Source: RI-106 sp964496875 (GTDB lineage Bacteria; Cyanobacteriota; Vampirovibrionia; Obscuribacterales; Obscuribacteraceae). Taken from it: a stretch of 64,000 nt of DNA. The DNA is taken from the NCBI GenBank assembly GCA_964496875.1, contig CAZCBH010000015.1:1-64000 (forward strand). The letters are read 5' to 3'. The first letter of the stretch is position 1, and each line of letters opens with the position of its first letter. Positions 15,968-25,218 of the stretch are shown here, one piece after another. The notes beneath the pieces were generated by a model that did no database searches, had not been told where the DNA came from, and saw nothing but the letters and a program-made list of their open reading frames with translations. A program made the translations under genes and the position numbers.

Positions 15968-16750
15968 CTATTTCTTCTCTGTCTCACCTTTAAGGTAGCG
16001 GTCCGGATCTACAGGCTTGACGCGTTCAGCGGGTTTAATCTGCTCCACAGGCTTAGCATGCATCGGTTTAATGCGCTGATGCTGCTGCGCCCCGTAGAGT
16101 GATACGTAGAGGTCTTTGAGTGAGATCTCGTCGTCACCTCTCGCTATAGCGTCGAATTTCTGCCCTATGGCAGAGATAATTCTCCCCTCTTTGGGATTCA
16201 ATTGCGGGTTCTTGAGAGATTGCTCTATTTCTTGTCGAGTCAGTTGACCGTTGCCATCGGCATCGATTTTATCGAAGAGTGGCGACCGCAGCTCTTGTTT
16301 ATGGAGACCATTGTTCATTGCGTGCAGATCTTTGTTATAGGCTGTGAGTTCCGGGATTGATATCATCCCGTCTTTGTCGGCGATCGCATCGAAGTTTGCC
16401 AGCGCTTTGCCCATGAGATAGTCATCAACTTTTTTATGATCACCATCGGCCTGCCATTGTTCTATCTCTTTGCGAGTCAGTTGTTTGTCTCCATCGAGAT
16501 CGGCTTCTCCCACCAGCCGAGCGGCGGGGTTCTTCTCTACCGGCTTGACACCGTTGGCGGCATCGGACCCATAGTCAGAAAACGAAATCACCGGCATGTT
16601 GTCGAGGGCTGCGCCTCCGCATTTGATACCGGGTCCTCCACCCATGCATTTTGTCACCTCTTCCATCATCTTGTTTCCGGCTTTGGTACTAAGTTCACCG
16701 GCGTCTTTCTCCGGTACAAATTTTTCCGAACCATTAAAATCAACGACCAT
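15968..16750 (-). CDS. EF-hand calcium-binding protein
   Basis: About 260 residues. The start is placed at ATG 16750 because AGGAG sits 8 bases upstream; the longer frame to 16786 lacks a site. Two canonical EF-hand loops are visible (DLDGDKQLTRKE and DADGNGQLTRQE), plus two degenerate partners (IADKDGMISIPEL, ARGDDEISLKDL), giving two pairs of hands as in calmodulin-like folds. There is no signal peptide. The C terminus is Lys/Pro/Met-rich (EQIKPAERVKPVDP). It probably acts as a cytoplasmic calcium sensor or buffer; the partner is unknown. Confidence 0.75.
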   Translation of the reverse strand: MVVDFNGSEKFVPEKDAGELSTKAGNKMMEEVTKCMGGGPGIKCGGAALDNMPVISFSDYGSDAANGVKPVEKNPAARLVGEADLDGDKQLTRKEIEQWQADGDHKKVDDYLMGKALANFDAIADKDGMISIPELTAYNKDLHAMNNGLHKQELRSPLFDKIDADGNGQLTRQEIEQSLKNPQLNPKEGRIISAIGQKFDAIARGDDEISLKDLYVSLYGAQQHQRIKPMHAKPVEQIKPAERVKPVDPDRYLKGETEKK

Positions 16751-16995
16751 ATCTGAATCTCCTACGGTGCAATAAATTGCGAGCAACTTTGGTAACTCTA
16801 GTTTGCCCCTTTATCGTTTTGAATTGGTGACCGACTTGTTACCGACTTGTGACTGTGTATATACGCATATAAAGGAACAATGCAGGCGATCACGAGACCC
16901 TCACATTTGTTCTCTACTATTCTCTGCGTAGAGGAGATCGACTTCGTCGGTGCAGGAAAGATCCCCGAAGCAATAGCCTCTCTGGAGACAAGGAA

Positions 16996-17250
16996 ATGCC
17001 TAGAATAGATAAAGATCTGGTCCTGACCATACTTGTGGTCGAATGCGCCGTCATTGCCATGTTCTTTGGATTGAAAGTAGACCACGATACCCTGGAAAGA
17101 GAGCTGGAGGTGGCAAGGCAGTATGAGACCGCCAATCCGGATTCTTTGGATTATCGAATTCTGAACAATACCAGTATCGCTCAGCCGGTCCGTGAGGATG
17201 TGGGCAACCCCATGTTCGATATCGCTATCGAGCATATGATAAGTAAGTGA
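16996..17250 (+). CDS. Small single-pass membrane protein
   Basis: An 84-residue protein with an N-terminal transmembrane helix (LVLTILVVECAVIAMFFGLKV) followed by a helical, charged segment (DTLERELEVARQY) and a polar tail. A purine-rich AAGGA directly precedes the ATG. The opposite-strand frame of 168 codons covering the same bases has no hydrophobic segment or motif and was rejected. Function unknown. Confidence 0.5.
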   Translation: MPRIDKDLVLTILVVECAVIAMFFGLKVDHDTLERELEVARQYETANPDSLDYRILNNTSIAQPVREDVGNPMFDIAIEHMISK

Positions 17251-17537
17251 TCGCGAGTATCCGCCGCCACCCTTGACCACTGTTGTTTCGATAATGGTAT
17301 CCAAAATGGTGCCGCCTTCTACCCTGGCGGCGCCAGCCTGCGTTGAAAGTAGCTCTTCGATTCTATTCTATTCCCAAGAAGCCCGGACGCATTTTTGTCG
17401 ATCACTGGAATTCAAGGGGGCAGGCTGGGGCATCGCGCTGTATTATTGTTTTGAAACCAAATTGAATTGGGTTTCGGTTCGGAATCTATTTTAAGCTCTA
17501 TCCGATCTGCCAGCGAAACTCCCAAGCTTCTCTAACC

Positions 17538-18569
17538 ATGCGCATTCTACTTAATCTGGTCCTTGTCATAGCTACCACCTCCTGTATGGTCTCTTGCAGC
17601 CCACCGGCTCCCCGGGGGGACGATGCCCTCTGGAAAGAGAAGTTGAACCGGGGCATGGACGCCATTCGCCAGAATAACTGGGAAGAAGCTGAGAGTTTTC
17701 TAGATCAGTCCCTGGCAGAAGCCGAGAAGTTTGGTAAGTCCGACAAACGAGTGGCAGGCAGCCTGGTCAATCTGGCAAGCTGTTATGCAAACGCCAAGAA
17801 ATTCGACAAAGCCATAGAAGTATCCAGGCGCGCCCTGGTTATAGATGAGAAGGAATTCGGACCTGGCTACGAAGTGGCTTTCGACCTCAATCAGCTTGGC
17901 ACTTATCTGGCGGTCTCCGGTCAGCATGAGGAAGCGGTGAAAGTTCTTTCCCGAGCTGTCGACATGCGCAACAAGCTGGAGGGCTCGAAAGGGCGGCTGC
18001 AGCTGGGCACGAGCTTGAGTAACCTTGGAGAGAGCTATCTGGAGCTTGGTTCGCTGGATAAAGCCGAAGAAGTTCTGAAGGAGGCTCTGATAATCTTCCG
18101 CGAAGAAGAATCGCCCCAGGAGTATTTTTCTTGCCTGGAGCAACTTGATCGCGTTTATGCCAAGTCGAATTCTCAAAACAAGTCCGTCCGGCTCTATGCA
18201 TCTGAAGGGCAGTTGTTGGAGAAGAAGTATGGTGCCGAGAGTCCCTGGGTGAGAGTATCGCAGTCTAAACTCGGTAAATCGCTCATGGACCGTGGCGAGT
18301 ATCGCCTGGCGGAGGATCTGTTCAAGAAGCTTTTGGAGAAGCGCCTTAAGATAGAATCCCAGAAAGGATTGATGGCCGCTGAAGCCGCCAATGCTTTAGC
18401 CGTCTGCCTCTTCAAGCAAGAAAAGTTCAAAGAAGCGCTGCCTTATTTTGAACAGGCCATGAAGCTTGCGGCAAGCGAAAGTCCCAAGCAGGTCGAGGCT
18501 ATTCGTGTGAATTATGAAGATTGCAAGGCCAGGGCCGAGGCTAAGGGGAAGAGGAAAACAGGCAAGTAG
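17538..18569 (+). CDS. TPR lipoprotein
   Basis: A 343-residue protein. The N terminus is a lipoprotein signal (LVLVIATTSCMVSCS; Cys16 or Cys20 lipidated). At least six TPR units follow, of the kinesin-light-chain type (EKLNRGMDAIRQNNWEEAES, GSLVNLASCYANAKKFDKAI, LNQLGTYLAVSGQHEEAVKV). The C terminus is basic. It is probably anchored in the outer or inner membrane facing the periplasm as a protein-interaction scaffold. The 287 bases upstream, after the small membrane protein, contain only a weak 73-codon frame that I do not accept. Confidence 0.75.
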   Translation: MRILLNLVLVIATTSCMVSCSPPAPRGDDALWKEKLNRGMDAIRQNNWEEAESFLDQSLAEAEKFGKSDKRVAGSLVNLASCYANAKKFDKAIEVSRRALVIDEKEFGPGYEVAFDLNQLGTYLAVSGQHEEAVKVLSRAVDMRNKLEGSKGRLQLGTSLSNLGESYLELGSLDKAEEVLKEALIIFREEESPQEYFSCLEQLDRVYAKSNSQNKSVRLYASEGQLLEKKYGAESPWVRVSQSKLGKSLMDRGEYRLAEDLFKKLLEKRLKIESQKGLMAAEAANALAVCLFKQEKFKEALPYFEQAMKLAASESPKQVEAIRVNYEDCKARAEAKGKRKTGK

Positions 18570-18597
18570 GGCCCGGGCAATGCTCTGTCGTGTCGAA

Positions 18598-19347
18598 TTA
18601 GACTTTAGCCTTAATCGGCTCCTTAACCCACTTCAGGGCTTCATCATATGATGTCGCATCGAAAGCTTTTACCTCGCAGGGCATCATCGCTTCGCCAAGT
18701 TTGGCAGCCCAGGCTGACCAGCTTGGTCCTCCCACGATAGCGATTTTCTCGAAGTCTTTTCTGTGCTTCATACCGAATTTGGTATCATCCCACATGGCAG
18801 CCAATTCGATACCGTGGTATTCCTTGCCGAAATCCACCAGCATGCGCGCTTTTCCGTATTCTTTGATTGCCGCTTCCAGGGTGGGGATCAGGGTCTTTTC
18901 ATAGTCATCGTGGGTCAGTTTGTCGTAGACCTTGAAGCACATGAAGTTGTCTTTGCTGTCGGCGGTGACTTCTAGAGAATGCACATTGGCTGTTTTCAAC
19001 CATTCTCTTGCTTCTTCTATGTCTGCGCATTTGAAAAATCTGGTTTTGCAGGCGAAGGCAGGTGCTGTAAATCGTCCGATCTGCTCTATCCAGGGTTCGT
19101 CCGACACCACCGCTCCGTGGGTGATATTGCCCTGGTGGCGCAGCAGTTCACCCAGCAGCTTCTCTCTTAGAATTTCCAGATCGAAGCCCTCGAACGACTT
19201 GATCTGCTTCAAGACTCTCACTTTGCCATGTTTTTCCACAAATGCCAGGAAGTTCTGGGCCAGGCTATGATAGTCCTCGGCGCTGATTTTGCCATCGACC
19301 GAGAATTCTACAATTTTGGATTCCGGAAATTCTTTGTAAGTGATCAT
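18598..19347 (-). CDS. Tandem SpoIIAA-like (STAS-related) protein
   Basis: A 249-residue protein made of two copies of the SpoIIAA-like fold (PF11964 type): residues 1-118 (ITYKEFPESKIVEFSVDGKI, then LLGELLRHQ) and about 125-245 (FMCFKVYDKLTHDDYEKTL, then MWDDTKFGMKHRKDFEKIAI). Both end with the typical CKTRFF/EVKAF strand and an A-x-EWL/ALKWV helix. The fold is found in lipid-binding or regulatory STAS relatives. AAGGAG at 6 bases supports the start. The universal stress protein is 92 bases upstream in the same direction, suggesting a shared stress role. Confidence 0.8.
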   Translation of the reverse strand: MITYKEFPESKIVEFSVDGKISAEDYHSLAQNFLAFVEKHGKVRVLKQIKSFEGFDLEILREKLLGELLRHQGNITHGAVVSDEPWIEQIGRFTAPAFACKTRFFKCADIEEAREWLKTANVHSLEVTADSKDNFMCFKVYDKLTHDDYEKTLIPTLEAAIKEYGKARMLVDFGKEYHGIELAAMWDDTKFGMKHRKDFEKIAIVGGPSWSAWAAKLGEAMMPCEVKAFDATSYDEALKWVKEPIKAKV

Positions 19348-19439
19348 CTTATCTCTCCTTTCAGCTTGTCAGGTATTATTCAGTTAGCGCGGTCCGGCCG
19401 CTTTGTTGCTTGCTCTAGCTAGACTGATCGGGATCAGAA

Positions 19440-19913
19440 CTATGCCGGTGCACCGGTCGCTTCAGTTTGACGCTGCTTGCTGCGTGCTTCGGCTGCTTGG
19501 CTCTGTCTTACAACAATGACGGAGCATGGGGCATGGGAGACTATCTCTCCCGATACCGAACCCAGGCTGAATCTTCTCAGTCCTCTTCGTCCATGGGAGC
19601 CGACAAGAATCAGGTCCGCCTCCCAATCTATAGCCTCGTCGATAATGGTCTCGGTTATATGTCCGTTTAACAGTGTCGCTTCGACTATCGATTCTGGAAA
19701 GTGCTTTCGCAAGTGCGTCGCCACTCTATCGATAAGCTCTTCGGCGTCTTTTTTATATTGTTCACTTGGCCAGGCTGCAATTGCGTCCCTGGGCTCGATC
19801 ACATGAATGACTCGCAGGGTCTGGGCTTTAGCCCATTTTAGATTTTTGAGCAAGTCAACCATGGCATCTCCGAAAAGATTGTCATCGACTGCAATCAAGA
19901 CTTTTGAAATCAT
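19440..19913 (-). CDS. Universal stress protein (UspA family, ATP-binding type)
   Basis: A 157-residue single-domain Usp. The fold opens with KVLIAVDD (Asp at position 10 contacts adenine), and the C-terminal nucleotide motif G-2x-G-9x-G-S is complete at residues 105-119 (GSHGRRG ... LGS). It therefore belongs to the ATP-binding subgroup, which modulates stress survival. AAGGAA 8 bases upstream supports the start. The C-terminal tail (about 17 residues, Gln/Arg/Ala-rich) is longer than usual. Confidence 0.9.
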   Translation of the reverse strand: MISKVLIAVDDNLFGDAMVDLLKNLKWAKAQTLRVIHVIEPRDAIAAWPSEQYKKDAEELIDRVATHLRKHFPESIVEATLLNGHITETIIDEAIDWEADLILVGSHGRRGLRRFSLGSVSGEIVSHAPCSVIVVRQSQAAEARSKQRQTEATGAPA

Positions 19914-20044
19914 AAGCTGCTTTCCTTCTTCTCTATCCAGTTTCCATTGTCCCTGCTTAGAGTCGAGAATTCATGAGCCCAAAGGTTGATTTCATCATTA
20001 AAGAATAATGAAAAAACGACAACGACAATGACAATTCGAATAAT

Positions 20045-22000
20045 TCAGTAGATGACGGCGACCGGCTGACAGCCAGTCTTTTGGGCGAATGATCTCAGTC
20101 CGTATTTTGTTATAAGCGGGCACTGACTGACACAGATAAACTTGATAGATTTGTTCCTTCCGAGGTATTTGAGGCCGATGTCACTCACCTTGGTTCCATA
20201 GATGTCGAGGGACTGTATCTTCGAGTCAGCCAGATATTTCATGGCTTTGTCGCTGATGGCGGTGTTATTCAAATGAAGCTCTTTAAGCTCGGGGAGCTTG
20301 CTTACGGACTTAACCGCCTCATCAGAGACAGGCACATTCTTCAAACTCAAGGAGACAATTTTGCTTTTATTGCGCAGAAGCGATTCGACGCCTTTGTCCG
20401 TTACCGCTTTGTTATAGTCGATATCCAGCGATTCCAGATTTTTTAGTTTGCTCAATTCTGTCATGCAGTCATCATCTAGATTGCACTCGGAGAGCCTTAG
20501 AATTTCGAGTTTTGGTAGAGTGGCCAGGCTGGCCAGTCCAGCTTTTGTGAAGGGACCAACCCTGGTGAATTCTAGTAAGCGCAAATTTTTCTTGCCGGCG
20601 ATTGTTGTGAGGTCTTTATCATCCAGTTTGGTCTCATAGCAATTGAGCCCTATCAGATGGTCTACCGAGAGGATTTTTTTGAGGTCCTCTTTTGATTCTT
20701 CTTTGTCGAATCCGCTCAAATAGAAGTCAAAGTCGAAATCCTTCAATCGTCCATAATCATACTTCTCTTTCCAGCCTTCGTTTCGGTGGACTCGGCGATA
20801 GCCTGGATGAAGTGATTCATAGCTCAAGAACTGATTGCGTGGATCTTCGTCTACTTTCATCAATTCTTTAGCAGGGAAGTTAGTACTTAGTTCCAGGCTG
20901 TTTTTATTGACTCGCTCGATCATCTCGTTTTCCTTTTGATGCTGTCGAGCTTGTATGTTGTTCATGTATAGATATAGCGCCGGTGCACCGATCAAGATAG
21001 CGACCAGAGTGATATAGAGCCAGGCTTTGCCTCCTGCAAAGGCGTTGTTCTGAGTGGCGAAAAGTGAGGCAAAAAAATTATCCCTGGCAGAGGATTTGCC
21101 TTTGAACAGTTTTTTTTGTTTTACATCGCCGGAAATCTGCTCCAGTTTCGATACCACTTGCTTCATAGATTCCGGTCTCTCTTCCGGCTTCTTGCTGAGC
21201 ATTTTGTAAATCAGTTTTTCCAGATCTTCCGGGATGTCATCGCGATCTATCACCTCGGAAAATGGAGAAGGCTGCTCTTCTGTGTGCATTTTTATGACAT
21301 CGAATATGGTATCGGCTCTAAATGGCGTGCTTCCGGTAATAGATTCGTAGAACATGCAACCCAGTGAGTATATGTCACTCCTGAAGTCCACAGCCTTGCC
21401 CAGGCCTTGTTCTGGACTCATATACATGGGGCTGCCCAGCACGGTGCCGGCGCTGGTGACATTATCCTCCAGGATGTGCTCTTCTAGCAACTTGGCGATG
21501 CCGAAGTCGAGAACATGGGCTTCTATCTCTTCTCCGTCTTCTCGGACAATGATGTTTCCAGACTTTAGATCGCGATGAAGAATGCCTTTGCTGTGGATAT
21601 AAGCCATGCAATCGGCCACTTGCAGAAACACCGAGATGGCTTTCTCGAGAGGGAGCGCCCCCTCTTTTCGGAGACGCTGGCTCAGGGTCTGACCCTCGAT
21701 AAATTTAGAGACCATATAAAGCGTTCCGTCTTCGGTGGCGCCGAAGTCCAGTACAGTCGCTAGATTGGCATGGGTGAGGTGGCTCGCCGCTTTCGCTTCT
21801 CGCTGAAAGCGGATGGCGCTCTCCTCCAGGTTGCCTATGTTTTTCAAAAGCTTTATGGAGACATCCTGGTTGAGCACCGTATCCCAGGCTTTGTATACCA
21901 CTCCCATGCCGCCCTCTCCGAGCTTCGCGGTCACCTCGTAGCGGTCGACTATGGATTTAGGGGCAGAGCCGCCAGTGGCGTTGATCTCATCAATACTCAA
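20045..22000 (-). CDS. Transmembrane Ser/Thr protein kinase with C-terminal leucine-rich repeats (kinase 1)
   Basis: A 651-residue protein. Residues 20-290 form a PknB-type kinase: glycine loop GEGGMG (28-33), Lys50 in SIKLL, HRDLKSGN (142-149), DFG (165-167) and the SPE motif (195-197), all intact. A transmembrane helix lies at about 326-346. The extracytoplasmic part contains leucine-rich repeats (LRLLEFTRVGPFT, LEILRLSECNLDD, LESLDIDYNKAVT, LKELHLNNTAISD, IQSLDIYGTKVSD) of the ribonuclease-inhibitor or cysteine-containing class. A plausible role is sensing an external ligand with a cytoplasmic kinase. Paralogue of the gene at 22306. Confidence 0.9.
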   Translation of the reverse strand: MSIDEINATGGSAPKSIVDRYEVTAKLGEGGMGVVYKAWDTVLNQDVSIKLLKNIGNLEESAIRFQREAKAASHLTHANLATVLDFGATEDGTLYMVSKFIEGQTLSQRLRKEGALPLEKAISVFLQVADCMAYIHSKGILHRDLKSGNIIVREDGEEIEAHVLDFGIAKLLEEHILEDNVTSAGTVLGSPMYMSPEQGLGKAVDFRSDIYSLGCMFYESITGSTPFRADTIFDVIKMHTEEQPSPFSEVIDRDDIPEDLEKLIYKMLSKKPEERPESMKQVVSKLEQISGDVKQKKLFKGKSSARDNFFASLFATQNNAFAGGKAWLYITLVAILIGAPALYLYMNNIQARQHQKENEMIERVNKNSLELSTNFPAKELMKVDEDPRNQFLSYESLHPGYRRVHRNEGWKEKYDYGRLKDFDFDFYLSGFDKEESKEDLKKILSVDHLIGLNCYETKLDDKDLTTIAGKKNLRLLEFTRVGPFTKAGLASLATLPKLEILRLSECNLDDDCMTELSKLKNLESLDIDYNKAVTDKGVESLLRNKSKIVSLSLKNVPVSDEAVKSVSKLPELKELHLNNTAISDKAMKYLADSKIQSLDIYGTKVSDIGLKYLGRNKSIKFICVSQCPLITKYGLRSFAQKTGCQPVAVIY

Positions 22001-22092
22001 AGAGAGGAATCTCGCGCGGGAAAAAGATATACCTTTTCTATTATATTGTCCCGGTCGAGATCTAAGGGCGAGTGGTCGTATCTGTATCTATA

Positions 22093-22176
22093 TCAAGGCT
22101 CTGTCGATTTGAGCACCGAAAGGAAGATAACAAACTGGATCGAGACGAAAAGAACCAAGAAGACTGTCAGTCCCAT
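22093..22176 (-). CDS. 27-residue membrane miniprotein
   Basis: In the 305-base gap between the two kinases, a minus-strand ORF starts at ATG 22176 with AGGAG 9 bases upstream and ends at TGA 22095-22093. The product is MGLTVFLVLFVSIQFVIFLS followed by VLKSTEP: nearly all transmembrane helix with a short polar tail. Many real bacterial small membrane proteins look exactly like this. Placement between paralogous transmembrane kinases suggests, but does not show, that it modulates them. The remainder of the gap (22001-22092, 22177-22305) holds nothing else that I can see. Confidence 0.45.
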   Translation of the reverse strand: MGLTVFLVLFVSIQFVIFLSVLKSTEP

Positions 22177-22305
22177 AGCTAGTGACTCCTGAGCAGATTG
22201 CCGTCGGAATTATTCAGTTTTCAAAATGCGAAGATGGACGTTTCGCATTCAAATTATTGGTCATAGTAGATTAAGAGGTGTTTAAGGCTCTCTTTCTCGG
22301 GCGTT

Positions 22306-24360
22306 TCAGAAGCTTAGTAGAGATTCCAGCTTGTCGCGCGTCTGATATTGCTTGACCTTGAACTTCAATCCGAGGCTCAAATTATCTATTTCGAAGGAGG
22401 GTAGTTTTGGGCAGTTGCCCAGGCTGAGTTCCAGCAGGTGCTTCAGCCGTGAGAGATTCTTCAGTCCTTCTCTAGTGATTTGCGTATCGGATAGTTCTAG
22501 AAAAACCAGGTTAGAGCCACTTCCTGCCAGTCGGGCCGTCCCCTCGTCATCGATGGGGTTTCCGTTAAGATAGAGGCTCACGAGTTTTCTTGCTTTACCG
22601 GCCTGGTCCAGGGTCCGACCACGAATGTTACAACTCTCCAGACTGAGGCTCTCCAGATTGGGCAGTCTCTCCAGAATCAGTGCCAGTGCTTTATCGTCTA
22701 TAAGTGGATTGCTGCGAAGCTTCAAAAAGATAAGTGGTTGAATGGTGCATATCGCCGCCACTCTGTCCCGGTCGAGACCGGCGTGGTTTATCTCCAGGGT
22801 TTTTAAAGCTTCGATATCCTTCAAATGCTTGTATCCTTCCGGTGAAACTCCTGTTTGATAGGAGAGGCGCAGGGCGATTAGATCTTTTCGACGGCTCAGA
22901 AGCTCCATGCTCCGGTCATCAAAACGTTTGCTCGTGTTTATCGAAAGACCCTTCAGTCGGGGCGCTTTCAGAATCGCCTCGAGATCGCTATCCTGTAGAT
23001 CAACCTCTTCCAGAATGAAATAGAAGTCCCGGTCTATTTTTTGGAGCAAGCTCCAATCCGGCTTTTCGTTGTTCTGACCGGGGATGCCTTTGTACGCATC
23101 GAGGTATATGGGACCGAAGTTTTTACGATAACTCTCTTTTCGGATAACCGCCTTGTCGCCCAGTTCATCTTTGAAATTTTCACCAAAGTCAGTCAGTTTT
23201 CTCTTGTCTATTTTTACCTCGTGTTTCTGAGCTTCGGCCGAAATCTCTTTTTTTCTGGTCTCTTGCAGAGTAAGAGCCGCCAGGCCTATTAAGCCAGCCG
23301 CCAAAATCAAGCCAGCGGCCAGGTAGAGAAATTTGCGATTCTTCGCCCGATCCGGGTCTTCTTTCATGGGAGTCAGGTGAATCTCCAGCTCTTCGGCGAA
23401 AAGTGGCTGCTGATTTTGTGTCTTCTTTTGCTGCTCTAGAATTCCTTCTTTTATGGTGGCGCAGGTGGAGGCGACTTCTCTCATGGATTGCACTCTGGCG
23501 GCAGGATCTTTGACCAGCATGCGCTCCACCAGGGCGCTCAGCGCCGCAGGGAGGTCAGCGCGGTTTGCCGCCGAATGCAAAGGCTGTGCTTCTTCGTATT
23601 GGTGCTTGTGTATGGTGTCAAAAGCGGTATCGCCTTGAAATGGCAATTTGCCGGAGATCATTTCGTATGCCACTACCGCCAGTGAATAGATATCGCTTCT
23701 CTCGTCCAGATCAAGTCCGGCTGCCTGCTCCGGGCTCAGGTAATGCGGGCTGCCCAGAACACCGCCCGGCATGGTCAACTCTTCGTTGAATTCGGATTTG
23801 GCGATGCCGAAATCAAGCAGGTAGGCTTGTATAGATTGCGGGCTGATCTCTTTGATCAGGATATTGCTCGATTTGATATCACGGTGCAGAATGCCCTTTT
23901 CGTGAATATAGGCCATGCAGTCGGCAATCTGCTCCAGCACGGTCAGAGCTTCTATGATTGTCAGCGGTCCGCTTGCTTTTATTCTCTCTTTTAGATCGAC
24001 AGCGTCGATATAGTTAGAGACCATGTAGAGAGTACTGTCGTTCAGAATGCCAAAGTCAAGAACTGTGGCTATATTGCTGTGTTTTAGAGTACTGGCTGTC
24101 CTGGCCTCCTTTTGAAAGCGAAGCGCGCTTTTTTCTAGATCGCCTGAGTTTTTCAAAAATTTGATCGAGACAGTTTGAGCTAAGAAGCTGTCATAGGCTT
24201 TATAGACCTTTCCCATGCCGCCTTCGCCCAGGAGCGATTTGATCTGGTAGCGCTCTGGCAGGATATCGGCAAAAGTTTCCGGCGAATCTCCAGAGTTTTT
24301 GTCGAGCTCCGGCCGGGGCAAAAGCTTGCCTTGCGAGTCGTAAGAGTTGTTCTGCTTCAT
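22306..24360 (-). CDS. Transmembrane Ser/Thr protein kinase with C-terminal leucine-rich repeats (kinase 2)
   Basis: A 684-residue paralogue of kinase 1 with the same layout. The kinase domain is at about 37-300: GEGGMG at 45-50, Lys67 in SIKFL, HRDIKSSN at 159-166, DFG at 183-185. A transmembrane helix is at about 347-367 (YLAAGLILAAGLIGLAAL), and the extracytoplasmic LRR region at about 430-670 (LESLSLESCNIRG, LVSLYLNGNPIDD, LVFLELSDTQITR, LLELSLGNCPKLP). All catalytic residues are present. It lies between the ECF sigma gene pair and kinase 1, on the same strand. Tandem duplication is the likely origin. Confidence 0.9.
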   Translation of the reverse strand: MKQNNSYDSQGKLLPRPELDKNSGDSPETFADILPERYQIKSLLGEGGMGKVYKAYDSFLAQTVSIKFLKNSGDLEKSALRFQKEARTASTLKHSNIATVLDFGILNDSTLYMVSNYIDAVDLKERIKASGPLTIIEALTVLEQIADCMAYIHEKGILHRDIKSSNILIKEISPQSIQAYLLDFGIAKSEFNEELTMPGGVLGSPHYLSPEQAAGLDLDERSDIYSLAVVAYEMISGKLPFQGDTAFDTIHKHQYEEAQPLHSAANRADLPAALSALVERMLVKDPAARVQSMREVASTCATIKEGILEQQKKTQNQQPLFAEELEIHLTPMKEDPDRAKNRKFLYLAAGLILAAGLIGLAALTLQETRKKEISAEAQKHEVKIDKRKLTDFGENFKDELGDKAVIRKESYRKNFGPIYLDAYKGIPGQNNEKPDWSLLQKIDRDFYFILEEVDLQDSDLEAILKAPRLKGLSINTSKRFDDRSMELLSRRKDLIALRLSYQTGVSPEGYKHLKDIEALKTLEINHAGLDRDRVAAICTIQPLIFLKLRSNPLIDDKALALILERLPNLESLSLESCNIRGRTLDQAGKARKLVSLYLNGNPIDDEGTARLAGSGSNLVFLELSDTQITREGLKNLSRLKHLLELSLGNCPKLPSFEIDNLSLGLKFKVKQYQTRDKLESLLSF

Positions 24361-24418
24361 ATCTAATAGATATTCCCTTTCGGAAATTTGTCGAGTTTAA
24401 ATCTTGCATCCCAAAGTA

Positions 24419-24459
24419 AATCCCCGGCACGGTATAAACTACCGCCGCCGGGGATTTTT
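24419..24459 (-). terminator. Strong nested hairpin terminator
   Basis: Perfect 10-base arms, AATCCCCGGC (24419-24428) and its complement (24447-24456), enclose a second 5-base stem, CGGTA/TACCG. It lies downstream of the minus-strand sigma-factor pair and upstream of kinase 2. T-runs flank it on both sides (TTTTT on the plus side; on the minus strand TTTACTTT follows). It should end the sigma/partner transcript, making the kinases separately transcribed. A plus-strand role is unlikely since no plus gene precedes it. Confidence 0.7.
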
Positions 24460-24531
24460 CTCGATTCAATCTACTGCCCTTGGATCAAATCGAGAAAGAC
24501 TTGATAAGAAATTCTAGGTCAGGGCTTGGTT

Positions 24532-25209
24532 TTAGATGCGAAAGAAGGGTGTCTCGATTACCTGATCGGTCCAGAGTACCTGGATTTGATATTCGCCAGG
24601 GCCGACCGGGATGCTGGGTGCAACCATGGAGCCGTCCTGGTTGGTTTTTCTCGAGAATACTGTTCCTCTGGCACTCTCGTTAACTCTGATCTCGACGTCT
24701 TCCCGGGCGTTCTCTTCGGAGTCTTTAGCCTGAAGAAGAATTCTGAGTTGATCTTTGTCCACGAGATAGCCGAGGTTAATCTGAATTTTTACGTCTTCTA
24801 CTTGTTTTTCGAAGGTGCCCAGCGAAACGAGCTGGCTGCCTACGCCCCGGGTAGCGCCGGCGGGGACGAGCTGATTCCACTGCATGGAAGCCAGGGTGTC
24901 CTGCCAGGTTTGTATGGCGGCTTCGCGAGAAGCGGTGACCAGATCCTTGAGGGCGACCACGGTCTTCTCGGCGGCGTTGCGGGTTTCGCCGAGCAGTTTG
25001 CCGGTCACTTTCTCTAATATAGATTGATCATTAGCCGAAAGGGTGGTGAAGCTGGAAGCGTTCCACATGGCTTTATCAAAAAGAGGATTCTCGCCGGGAA
25101 CAGGAAGCTCTGCTTCGTGCTGGCGGCAGAATAATTGAAATGCGCGGGAGCATTCTTCTCCGTCTGCGATTTCCATGATTTTAGCTAGTTTGTCGTTAAG
25201 AGTAGTCAT
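24532..25209 (-). CDS. ECF sigma partner protein of unknown function
   Basis: A 225-residue protein without signal peptide or membrane segment. The N-terminal half is helical (LAKIMEIADGEECSRAFQLF, EKVTGKLLGETRNAAEKTVV). The C-terminal half is beta-rich and ends like a carboxypeptidase-regulatory or Ig-like domain (DVEIRVNESARGTVFSRKTN, VGPGEYQIQVLW). It starts 9 bases after the sigma gene stop, so the pair forms an operon. By position it could be a regulator of that sigma factor, but it lacks a zinc anti-sigma motif (H-x3-C-x2-C) and a membrane anchor, so this is only an inference. Confidence 0.6.
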   Translation of the reverse strand: MTTLNDKLAKIMEIADGEECSRAFQLFCRQHEAELPVPGENPLFDKAMWNASSFTTLSANDQSILEKVTGKLLGETRNAAEKTVVALKDLVTASREAAIQTWQDTLASMQWNQLVPAGATRGVGSQLVSLGTFEKQVEDVKIQINLGYLVDKDQLRILLQAKDSEENAREDVEIRVNESARGTVFSRKTNQDGSMVAPSIPVGPGEYQIQVLWTDQVIETPFFRI

Positions 25210-25218
25210 TGCCGTCTC

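Noticed and set aside
16880..17008. 42-codon frame with AAAGGAACA before its ATG
   Set aside because: The product has no structure that I can support and overlaps the start of the next gene; conservation would be needed.
16798..17304. 168-codon minus-strand frame over the small membrane protein
   Set aside because: No hydrophobic segment or motif, and the plus-strand 84-residue frame has a real transmembrane helix and purine-rich start.
17273..17494. 73-codon plus-strand frame before the TPR lipoprotein
   Set aside because: Weak composition, no start signal and no recognisable domain.
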